DNA of 64,000 nt from Enterobacter cloacae complex sp. R_G8 (GTDB lineage: Bacteria > Pseudomonadota > Gammaproteobacteria > Enterobacterales > Enterobacteriaceae). A model generated the notes under the pieces. It had not been told where the DNA came from, did no database searches, and saw only the letters and a list, made by a program, of their open reading frames with translations. Shown here piece by piece: positions 54,484 to 61,903 of this stretch. The DNA is taken from the NCBI RefSeq assembly GCF_024599795.1, contig NZ_CP102246.1, positions 4,216,001 to 4,280,000 of the forward strand, written 5' to 3'. Both the position numbers and the translations under genes were made by a program. Within the stretch, counting starts at the first letter, position 1. Every line of letters starts with the position of its first letter.

Positions 54484-55041
54484 ATGAAAAAGAAAATGAC
54501 ATTACTGGTGCTTGCGATGACTGCCACCCTGCCTTCCGTTGCGTTAAGCACCATTACAGGCACCACAAGCGTTGAGGCCACGTTTACGTCCACCATAGAG
54601 GCCGGCACCTGCAATGCGGAGATACAAGATGCCGGCGGAGCACCTATAAGCATTTTACCGTTTGGCGACGTGTTTAAGTCCGACCTTGTGAGCAAGAACC
54701 GAAGAGGGGCATTCAAAATCGCGTTCACCAATTGTGCCGGGGTCAAAAATGCCGCCATTCAGGCCACGCCGGGGGCAGGCGGGTCGTGTACCGGTAATGC
54801 TAAAAATGGAACCTCGTATGCCGCCGGGCATAACGTCGGTTTTGAAATCTGGAAAGGCACTGTCGACTCAGGCTCCCTGTTGAACTGCGCCACAGCCCCG
54901 ACCTCTCTCGTCAACCTCTCTAACGGGACGGGGAAGTTTGAAATGGATGCGCGCATCGTCATTGCGCAAGATAAAACGATTTCTGACGTGACCACGGGGT
55001 CGGTCAGCGCACCAGTGACGTTTATCGTGACCTATCAATAA
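54484..55041 (+). CDS. Minor fimbrial subunit 2
   Basis: Pilin-domain protein of 185 aa. The signal peptide is MKKKMTLLVLAMTATLPSVA followed by LS. The mature part has VEATFTSTIEAGTC, with Cys pair partner in KIAFTNCAG, and it has two more cysteines (GGSCTGNAKNG and LLNCATAPT), an unusual second possible disulfide. It ends FIVTYQ. A CGGAG site lies ahead; its stop overlaps the next ATG by one base. Confidence 0.85.
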   Translation: MKKKMTLLVLAMTATLPSVALSTITGTTSVEATFTSTIEAGTCNAEIQDAGGAPISILPFGDVFKSDLVSKNRRGAFKIAFTNCAGVKNAAIQATPGAGGSCTGNAKNGTSYAAGHNVGFEIWKGTVDSGSLLNCATAPTSLVNLSNGTGKFEMDARIVIAQDKTISDVTTGSVSAPVTFIVTYQ

Positions 55042-55676
55042 TGTTAATTCAGACAGGTAGCTTAAACAGGATGTTCCACTCCCGCTTCTTTATTAAAAAT
55101 AGGGTGTCCTGGCTCACCCTCTGCCTGGGTTTTCCCGCTGCGGGGATTACCTCAAGCCTGGAAATGGATATGACGGCAAACATTATCAACAATACGTGCC
55201 AGGTGAGTATTCCTGATAACGGAAACGTAACGCTGCCAACGGTGGGAAGGGCGTGGTTTTATACTGCGGATGGCGCCGATCGCCTTAAGCCAGCGGACCC
55301 CGCAGGAGGAACACGCTTCATGATTCAGGTGTTGGACTGTAGCGGGGATGAATCCGGAGCCGGGCAAGCGCTGCACTTTACCTTTAAACCACAGTCTGCC
55401 CAAATTGATGGCATTTCCAAACAAATATTCAGTAATGAGACGTCCGCCATCGCAGGCGGCGCAGAGAATGTGGGGATTGTCATTTTTTCAGAATCCAGTA
55501 ATCAAAACGTCCTCGACAGCGAGGGGCAGTCTGATGTGGCAGTCAAAATAGCCACGCCTTCAGACCCGCAAAGCTATTTGAAAGCGTATAACTTTTACGC
55601 CCGCTACCAAAATTACGGCCCGGTCAGCGCAGGAAAAGTGACCGCGCGCGCATTGGTCAGCGTGACATATCGCTAA
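55041..55676 (+). CDS. Minor fimbrial subunit 3
   Basis: Pilin-domain protein of 211 aa from the coupled ATG at 55041 (TAATG); an ATG at 55071 (MFHSRFFIKNRVSWLTLCLG) would give a shorter signal and is a real alternative. The mature part has LEMDMTANIINNTC as donor strand and first Cys; the second Cys is in IQVLDCSGD. The C-terminus ends LVSVTYR. It probably works as an adaptor near the tip, just before the adhesin gene. Confidence 0.82.
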   Translation: MLIQTGSLNRMFHSRFFIKNRVSWLTLCLGFPAAGITSSLEMDMTANIINNTCQVSIPDNGNVTLPTVGRAWFYTADGADRLKPADPAGGTRFMIQVLDCSGDESGAGQALHFTFKPQSAQIDGISKQIFSNETSAIAGGAENVGIVIFSESSNQNVLDSEGQSDVAVKIATPSDPQSYLKAYNFYARYQNYGPVSAGKVTARALVSVTYR

Positions 55677-55700
55677 CAGGCAACGCTAAAAGGAAGAACT

Positions 55701-56774
55701 ATGGCACAGCGTCCTGGGATAACTGTTTCCCCACGTTTTTACGGTTTTATTATTTTATTTATGTGCTTAACCATGAGTGCCTTTTACGCCAGTGCAGCCG
55801 AGGAGTGCCAGATTGGGAGTGCTAAGCCACGTGCGGTTGGCGATTTTACGGGTGGAAAACCGACGTTAAGAGCGGTGGATGCCGTCACCGCTCCCACAAA
55901 AATCAGTACCCTCTATCCCTTAAGCCTAACCCCCCGGTTGATGAGCGTATGCTCAGGTGGACAACATGGAGAAAACATCTTTACCGCAACACGGGCTACC
56001 CTGCAGGTGGGCAGCATCGACGGTAAAGCCTTATTCAAAACCAATGTGACCGGCATTGCTTATGCCCTGGCGTTTCGAACAATAGGTACGGGAGTCACGG
56101 CCTATTTTGCCCCCAGCACAAACTGGTTTCTGACGTTACATTTGGAGGATCAGGATGAATTATTGCAATACCGAACCTGGGAGGCCGCGGTCGAGTTTTA
56201 TCAGCTTCCCAGCTTTGCCGGGGTTCCCGCGGAGGTGGTCTCCGTTGGCCCTGCCGGAGGGACTATCGGAGACTTTGGTATTGGCGATCCCTATGCACCT
56301 AATGATGACCATCCAGGCACAACCATCAGCATTGCCGACATGGCATTCACAACACCAATAATAAAACCAACCTGCACCCTTACGGCCCCCAAAACCGTGG
56401 ATCTGGGGGATTATGGTGTATCCGACCTGGAGAACGATAACACCTTAAACGTATATGCGGCGGTGTCCGGGAATTGCACCAACACACGTAAAATCACCAT
56501 GAAGTTGACCACCAGTAAGACCACCGGCACTGATGGCACATTACTCGCCAATACCGCATCCTCGAATGCAGCAAAAGGCGTAGGAGTGTTTCTGATGTGG
56601 CCGGACAACAGCCAGGTGGTGCCTAATTCCACTAACAGCTATACCACGCGGGAGAACACCACCATTGCATTATTCAGCCGGTTACTTACGGCCCGGTTAG
56701 TTAAGTCTGGTACAGAAAAAGTCACCTCTGGCACGTTCAGCGCCATCGGCACCCTGCAGTTCACCTATGAGTAA
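55701..56774 (+). CDS. Putative two-domain fimbrial tip adhesin
   Basis: It has 357 aa with an AAGGAAG site. The signal peptide ends at AFYASA. The N-terminal domain (mature residues ~33-220) starts AEECQIGSAKPR and has a second Cys in LMSVCSGG; it has no N-terminal donor strand and is not a sequence I recognise. The C-terminal pilin domain starts near IIKPTCTLTAPKTVDLGDYG, with Cys pair partner in SGNCTN, and ends LQFTYE. The layout matches FimH-like tip adhesins. The receptor is unknown. Its stop lies one base from the yadE stop on the other strand. Confidence 0.85.
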   Translation: MAQRPGITVSPRFYGFIILFMCLTMSAFYASAAEECQIGSAKPRAVGDFTGGKPTLRAVDAVTAPTKISTLYPLSLTPRLMSVCSGGQHGENIFTATRATLQVGSIDGKALFKTNVTGIAYALAFRTIGTGVTAYFAPSTNWFLTLHLEDQDELLQYRTWEAAVEFYQLPSFAGVPAEVVSVGPAGGTIGDFGIGDPYAPNDDHPGTTISIADMAFTTPIIKPTCTLTAPKTVDLGDYGVSDLENDNTLNVYAAVSGNCTNTRKITMKLTTSKTTGTDGTLLANTASSNAAKGVGVFLMWPDNSQVVPNSTNSYTTRENTTIALFSRLLTARLVKSGTEKVTSGTFSAIGTLQFTYE

Positions 56775-56775
56775 T

Positions 56776-58023
56776 TTATCCCTGCGGCTGGTTACTGATC
56801 AGCCGCGACATCGTCTCCAGCGAATCCGTTCTTAAGATATACAGGCGTTTCAGTAAGAACGGATTATCCCCCGGCTTAACCTTCCCTTTCACCGTCGTGA
56901 CGGCCAGATGAAAACCGGCGTCATTCGCGGCTTTTATCGCTTTGTTGTCGTAGCCACCAAAGGGATAAGAGAGATACAGTACGCGCGGGTTAAACTGCGC
57001 CAGCCCCCGCCGCGAGCGTTCAAAATCAAACAAAATCACGTGGTAGCTGCGGCTCAGTAAAATCGGATGTTTATTACCATCGACGCGGTGCAGGAAGTGC
57101 GTGTGGGACTGAATATCGAACACGTCCTGGATGCCCTTCAGCTCCTGAACGCTCATAAACTGCAGCGATTTTGGATCCCACTTCTGGGGATGGCGCTTAA
57201 TGCGCGATGAGATGATAAATGCCGTGGCGTTAAACCCGTACTCTTTCAGAATCGGGTAAGCGTAGCGGCTCACGGATTTCAGCCCGTCATCAAAGGTGAT
57301 CACCACCGATTTAGCAGGCAGGTTCATTTTGTTACGCACGTACCCTTCCAGTTGATACATCGTCAGGGTGGTATACCCCTGGTCGCGCAGCCAGGCCATC
57401 TGGTTATTGAACGCACGCACGCTGGTGGTGGTAGACGTATGTCGAAAACGCGTGTTCTCTTCATCACGCAAAATATGATGGTAGGTCAGAACCGGGAGGC
57501 CGTTATCTTCCTGCGCATCCAGGCTGCTGATCCACGCCAGACGGTTACCGATGCGAATCTGGTACCAGGTCTGGTTTAAGCGGTCCTTGAGTTTGCTTAA
57601 AACCGGGTAACGCAGATTGGCGCTCAACGTTCCGAATGGCGCACTGCCGCTGGACGGCGCGTTGTACACCGGTGTGTCTTTCCAGGTGATCAGGTTTTGA
57701 TTACTGAGCGGCTTATTAAGATCGCCAAGGCTGTCCTCAACGCGCTGCTTTCCCTGCACCTGCTCCAGATGGCCTTTATCAATAAAGCCTGTCCCAAATC
57801 CGAAGCGAAACTCGTAGTAATCCGCAGCGGTAGGCACAACGGCGAGGATCTGTCCGGCGCTGACATGGCCGACGTTCACGACTTCATTACCCACCTGCGC
57901 CCAGATAGCCGCATCCTCGGTGGTTTGCATGTACTGGGCTGGAAGACCTTGCTGACTTAATAAACTGGCTGATGCCCCACCAGAGAGAACCAGCAGGAAC
58001 AGGAACAAAATACGCGTGAACAT
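56776..58023 (-). CDS. yadE: Putative polysaccharide deacetylase YadE
   Basis: Secreted or periplasmic NodB-type deacetylase, substrate unknown. It has 415 aa from [20 protein letters not shown], which gives a signal peptide; a longer upstream start is rejected. The C-terminal deacetylase domain shows [11 protein letters not shown] (metal Asp pair), [10 protein letters not shown] (His pair) and [10 protein letters not shown]. The N-terminal ~180 residues may hold SH3-like segments ([20 protein letters not shown]). It is last of yadI-yadE and tail-to-tail with the adhesin gene. Confidence 0.92.
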   Translation of the reverse strand: MFTRILFLFLLVLSGGASASLLSQQGLPAQYMQTTEDAAIWAQVGNEVVNVGHVSAGQILAVVPTAADYYEFRFGFGTGFIDKGHLEQVQGKQRVEDSLGDLNKPLSNQNLITWKDTPVYNAPSSGSAPFGTLSANLRYPVLSKLKDRLNQTWYQIRIGNRLAWISSLDAQEDNGLPVLTYHHILRDEENTRFRHTSTTTSVRAFNNQMAWLRDQGYTTLTMYQLEGYVRNKMNLPAKSVVITFDDGLKSVSRYAYPILKEYGFNATAFIISSRIKRHPQKWDPKSLQFMSVQELKGIQDVFDIQSHTHFLHRVDGNKHPILLSRSYHVILFDFERSRRGLAQFNPRVLYLSYPFGGYDNKAIKAANDAGFHLAVTTVKGKVKPGDNPFLLKRLYILRTDSLETMSRLISNQPQG

Positions 58024-58086
58024 GTCTGTGATATCGGTACGAATAAACTGATGCCATTGTAACAAATGCACCATCAATACCAATGT

Positions 58087-58527
58087 TTAATTCTTATACA
58101 GGTCGTGAAGCAGGACAAAGGGAGGATTTTTCTGCTGTTGATGCCACAAGCTGCTGACGCCCAGCTCACCTTGTGCCACGATGGCATGGCGAAACTCTGC
58201 GCTGCTTAATAATTCACGCTGTGGATACATTAACTCCAGTAAGGGAAGGTTAATGCCGGAGATCACTTCACAGCAGTCGTGTTTGTGGCTCAGTAAGGAG
58301 GCGGCGCGATACGGCGCTGCACCCGATTTATCGGTGAGAAAGATAACACCTTCGCCGGTGTCGGTTTCATGCAGAGCATCGCACATCATCCGGCTCAACA
58401 TGTTGGTGCTCAGCCCTTGCCAGTAATTCACCGCGCGACACTGCGCCAGTGGACCAAACCTGGCTTCAAGCTTTATCAACATCTCCTGCGCCTGTTCATC
58501 GTGGCAGGTAATGACCCATCCCAGCAT
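58087..58527 (-). CDS. yadI: PTS mannose-family EIIA component YadI
   Basis: Phosphocarrier-type EIIA domain of 146 aa, the E. coli length. His9 in VITCHDEQAQEML is the likely phosphorylation site, and GVIFLTDKSGAAPYRAASLL fits the family fold. No EIIB or EIIC partners are nearby, so it may act in regulation or with another transporter. It lies 63 nt ahead of yadE, probably co-transcribed. Confidence 0.92.
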   Translation of the reverse strand: MLGWVITCHDEQAQEMLIKLEARFGPLAQCRAVNYWQGLSTNMLSRMMCDALHETDTGEGVIFLTDKSGAAPYRAASLLSHKHDCCEVISGINLPLLELMYPQRELLSSAEFRHAIVAQGELGVSSLWHQQQKNPPFVLLHDLYKN

Positions 58528-58594
58528 AACGTTCTCTCCTTAGCAGGCGAGTAGTTTAGCGGAGTGAAGATTAGCTTACGGTGATAACAGTCAA

Positions 58595-58630
58595 AGAAAA
58601 GTGCCCGGCAACCAGAAAGCCACCGGGCGG
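58595..58630 (-). terminator. Terminator after yadH
   Basis: The minus strand has GCCCGG and CCGGGC around a 14-nt loop (58603-58628), then ACTTTTCTTT. It lies just past the yadH stop. Confidence 0.75.
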
Positions 58631-58634
58631 AAGG

Positions 58635-59405
58635 TTAGCTGCGCAGTCCGCGCCCGCGCTGGATTAAATACCAGCACAGCAGGTAGAAGGCGACGATAAA
58701 CACCACCAGCACCGCCACTGTGGTAAACAGCGGAACGTCAGTAATACCGAGGAAGCCGAAGCGGAACCCGCTGATCATGTAGACAATCGGGTTCAGGTGC
58801 GACAACGCCTGCCAGAACGGCGGCAGCAACGTCAGGGAGTAGAACACCCCACCCAGATAGGTCAGCGGGGTCAGGACAAAGGTCGGGATCAGGCTGATAT
58901 CGTCAAACGTTTTGGCAAACACCGCGTTCAGCAGACCGGCAAGCGAGAACAGGATCGCCGTCAGCAGCAGCGTCAGCCCCACGAACAGCCAGGAGTGCAC
59001 CTGGAACGGCACGAAGAATAAGGAGATAGCCGTCACCAGGATCCCGACGCACAGGCCGCGCGCCACGCCGCCGCCGACGTAGCCCGCGATGATCACATGC
59101 GTTGGTACCGGCGCCACCAGCAGCTCCTCAATGTTGCGCTGGAACTTAGCGCTAAAGAATGACGAAGCCACGTTGGCGTAGGCGTTGGTGATCACCGCCA
59201 TCATGATCAAACCCGGAACGATAAACTGCATATAGGTAAAGCCGTGCATCTCACCAATGCGGGAACCAATCAGGTTACCGAAGATGATGAAATAGAGCGT
59301 CATGGTGATCACCGGTGGCACCAGGGTTTGTACCCAGATGCGCATAAAGCGGTTGATCTCTTTCGCCCAGATGCTTTTCAGCGCGACCCAATAAAGATGC
59401 GTCAT
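58635..59405 (-). CDS. yadH: ABC-2 type transporter permease YadH
   Basis: Inner-membrane permease of 256 aa with about six membrane segments. The ABC-2 motif is visible in the C-terminal half (FVLTPLTYLGGVFYSLTLLP). The N-terminus MTHLYWVALKSIWAKEINRF is typical of the YadH/NodJ family. It overlaps yadG by 4 nt and forms an exporter with it. Substrate is unknown. Confidence 0.95.
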   Translation of the reverse strand: MTHLYWVALKSIWAKEINRFMRIWVQTLVPPVITMTLYFIIFGNLIGSRIGEMHGFTYMQFIVPGLIMMAVITNAYANVASSFFSAKFQRNIEELLVAPVPTHVIIAGYVGGGVARGLCVGILVTAISLFFVPFQVHSWLFVGLTLLLTAILFSLAGLLNAVFAKTFDDISLIPTFVLTPLTYLGGVFYSLTLLPPFWQALSHLNPIVYMISGFRFGFLGITDVPLFTTVAVLVVFIVAFYLLCWYLIQRGRGLRS

Positions 59406-60328
59406 GCCTTGTCTCCTTGTTTATCCTGCACCAGAGAGACAAACAGCTCTTCCAGTCGGTTCGCTTTGTTGCGCATACTTAAAACCTGAATGCCCTGGGC
59501 ACTCAACTGGGAGAAGACGCTGTTGATGCCCTGCTCCCGCAATACTTCGACTTCCAGCGTGGAGGTATCGACCAGACGATACTGGTACCCTTCAAGCTTC
59601 GGCAGCGCGCTTTTTGCCGCCAGATCGAGAATGAACGTCTCTGATTTCAGCTTCGAGAGCAGATCCTTCATCGAGGTATTTTCCACCAGCTCACCGTTCT
59701 GAATGATGCCGATGTTGCGGCACAGCATTTCCGCCTCTTCAAGGTAGTGCGTCGTCAGAATAATGGTGGTGCCTTTGTCGTTGAGATCCTTCAGGAACCC
59801 CCACATTGAGCGACGCAGCTCAATATCTACCCCGGCGGTGGGCTCGTCGAGGATCAGCAGTTTCGGCTCATGCATCAGCGCACGAGCAATCATCAGACGG
59901 CGCTTCATGCCGCCAGACAACATACGCGCACGTTCGTTACGCTTTTCCCATAGATCGAGTTGTTTCAGGTACTTTTCACTGCGTGCTAACGCTTCTTTTC
60001 GCTCTACGCCGTAGTAGCCCGCCTGGTTGACGACGATCTGCTGCACCGTCTCAAACGGGTTGAAGTTAAACTCCTGCGGTACCAGACCAAGCTGACGTTT
60101 AGCGTTGACCACATCTTTTTGCAGATCGTAACCAAAGACGCTGACCCGGCCAGAGGTCTTATTGACCAGCGAACTGATAATGCCGATGGTCGTCGATTTC
60201 CCCGCGCCGTTCGGCCCCAGAAGCGCATAGAAATCCCCTGCCTCTACTTTGAGATCTATCCCGCGTAGCGCCTGAACGCCGCCCGGATAGGTTTTTTTAA
60301 GCTGCTCAAGCTCCAGTGCAATCGCCAT
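59402..60328 (-). CDS. yadG: ABC transporter ATPase YadG
   Basis: ATPase partner of YadH. It has 308 aa, the E. coli length. Walker A is LLGPNGAGKSTTIGII, the signature is RMLSGGMKRRLMIARAL, Walker B is KLLILDEPTAGVDIELR, and the His switch is TTHYLEEAE. The C-terminal ~80 residues after the ATPase core are family-specific. It is divergent from can with a 107 nt gap. Confidence 0.96.
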   Translation of the reverse strand: MAIALELEQLKKTYPGGVQALRGIDLKVEAGDFYALLGPNGAGKSTTIGIISSLVNKTSGRVSVFGYDLQKDVVNAKRQLGLVPQEFNFNPFETVQQIVVNQAGYYGVERKEALARSEKYLKQLDLWEKRNERARMLSGGMKRRLMIARALMHEPKLLILDEPTAGVDIELRRSMWGFLKDLNDKGTTIILTTHYLEEAEMLCRNIGIIQNGELVENTSMKDLLSKLKSETFILDLAAKSALPKLEGYQYRLVDTSTLEVEVLREQGINSVFSQLSAQGIQVLSMRNKANRLEELFVSLVQDKQGDKA

Positions 60329-60435
60329 GAATTAAACTTACCTTAGGTTCTGACACACGTTGTGTGGTTTCATTAAAAGTCGGGTTACCCTATAGTAGCG
60401 CAACGCAATCACTCGGTTACAGGTCGCTAACCTCC

Positions 60436-61098
60436 ATGAACAACATAGATACACTCATCAGCAACAATGCACTATGGTCAAAAATGCTGGTGGAGGAAGA
60501 CCCCGGATTTTTTGAAAAGCTTGCGCAAGCGCAGAATCCACGCTTTCTCTGGATTGGATGTTCCGACAGCCGTGTTCCGGCTGAGCGCCTGACGGGCCTT
60601 GAGCCCGGCGAACTGTTTGTTCACCGTAACGTTGCCAACCTGGTGATTCATACCGATCTCAACTGCCTGTCTGTGGTTCAGTACGCCGTTGATGTTCTGG
60701 AAGTCGAGCACATCATTATTTGCGGTCACTACGGCTGCGGTGGCGTGCAGGCGGCGGTCGAAAATCCGGAACTGGGGCTCATCGATAACTGGCTGCTGCA
60801 CATCCGCGATATCTGGTTCAAACATAGCTCACTGCTGGGTGAAATGCCGCAGGAACGCCGGATGGACACGCTGTGTGAACTGAACGTGATGGAGCAGGTG
60901 TATAACCTGGGTCATTCAACGATCATGCAGTCAGCGTGGAAGCGCGGGCAGAAGGTCTCTATCCACGGCTGGGCATACGGTATTCATGACGGTCTGCTGC
61001 GTAACCTCGAAGTGACCGCCACCAACCGCGAAACGCTGGAACAGCGTTACCGTTCAGGAATTGCCAACCTTAAGCTTAAGCACGTGAACCATAAATAA
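60436..61098 (+). CDS. can: Beta-class carbonic anhydrase
   Basis: Interconverts CO2 and bicarbonate, essential in air for bicarbonate-dependent carboxylations. It has 220 aa from [20 protein letters not shown], the E. coli length; a longer in-frame start is rejected. Zinc ligands are Cys42 and Asp44 in [12 protein letters not shown], and His98 and Cys101 in [11 protein letters not shown] dispersed palindromic element follows it. Confidence 0.98.
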   Translation: MNNIDTLISNNALWSKMLVEEDPGFFEKLAQAQNPRFLWIGCSDSRVPAERLTGLEPGELFVHRNVANLVIHTDLNCLSVVQYAVDVLEVEHIIICGHYGCGGVQAAVENPELGLIDNWLLHIRDIWFKHSSLLGEMPQERRMDTLCELNVMEQVYNLGHSTIMQSAWKRGQKVSIHGWAYGIHDGLLRNLEVTATNRETLEQRYRSGIANLKLKHVNHK

Positions 61099-61108
61099 AG
61101 CCGGGGGT

Positions 61109-61160
61109 TTTCTCCCTCTCCCTGTGGGAGAGGGCTGGAGTGAAGGCACCAGGCCGCACT
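61109..61160 (+). repeat. Dispersed palindromic element, copy 4
   Basis: TTTCTCCCTCTCCCTGTGGG then AGAGGGCTGGAGTGAAGGC and ACCAGGCCGCAC. It lies between the convergent genes can and hpt, and its last two bases overlap the hpt stop codon. The 3' half is slightly diverged from the other copies. Confidence 0.85.
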
Positions 61161-61695
61161 ACTCGTCCAGAAGCACAACCTTCCCAACATACGGCAGATG
61201 ACGATAACGCTGCGCATAGTCAATGCCGTAACCGACGACGAATTCGTCCGGAATGGAGAAGCCCACAAACTCCACCGGCACCTGCACTTCACGGCGGTCT
61301 GGTTTATCCAGCAGAGTACAGATGGCCAGGGATTTCGGCTCACGCAGACTCAGGATCTCGCGCACTTTAGAAAGCGTGTTACCGGAGTCGATGATGTCTT
61401 CGACGATCAACACATCTTTGCCACGAATATCTTCATCCAGGTCTTTCAGGATTTTCACATCACGGGTTGTGGACATGCCGCTGCCGTAGCTGGAGGCGGT
61501 CATAAAATCGACCTCATGTGACACCTGCACTTCACGGCACAGATCTGCCATGAACATGAAAGAGCCACGCAACAGACCGACCAGCACCATTTCGCTGCCG
61601 CTGTCCTTGTAATGTTCGGTGATTTGACGACCCAGTTCGGCGATACGCGCTTTGATCTCGGCTTCCGGGATCATCACTTCAACAGTATGTTTCAT
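61159..61695 (-). CDS. hpt: Hypoxanthine phosphoribosyltransferase
   Basis: Purine salvage, mainly hypoxanthine to IMP. It has 178 aa from [20 protein letters not shown]; four extra residues from an earlier ATG lack a ribosome site. The PRPP-binding motif is [15 protein letters not shown] (residues ~100-114). The flexible loop [15 protein letters not shown] is present. It is divergent from gcd with a 208 nt regulatory region. Confidence 0.98.
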   Translation of the reverse strand: MKHTVEVMIPEAEIKARIAELGRQITEHYKDSGSEMVLVGLLRGSFMFMADLCREVQVSHEVDFMTASSYGSGMSTTRDVKILKDLDEDIRGKDVLIVEDIIDSGNTLSKVREILSLREPKSLAICTLLDKPDRREVQVPVEFVGFSIPDEFVVGYGIDYAQRYRHLPYVGKVVLLDE

Positions 61696-61824
61696 ATTAC
61701 TAACCATATGATTTTAATGAAAATCTCTCAATGCGGATGAACGTTATTCCGGCATCGATACGCAAGCCAGCCATTATATCAGCAAATGGCTAAGCCTGGC
61801 GCATGAGTTATAAAAAGCAAATAT

Positions 61825-61840
61825 TGTGATTCCGATCACA
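61825..61840. promoter_or_regulatory. Perfect CRP site between hpt and gcd
   Basis: TGTGA-TTCCGA-TCACA matches the CRP consensus core exactly. A good -10 hexamer TATAAT for gcd lies at 61853-61858; the site covers the matching -35 position, which suggests CRP represses gcd, as reported for E. coli gcd. Confidence 0.85.
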
Positions 61841-61903
61841 CTTGTTAATACCTATAATTAGTTGCTAGCAAATTATTAACAAAAACTGACGAGTACACTT
61901 TCT

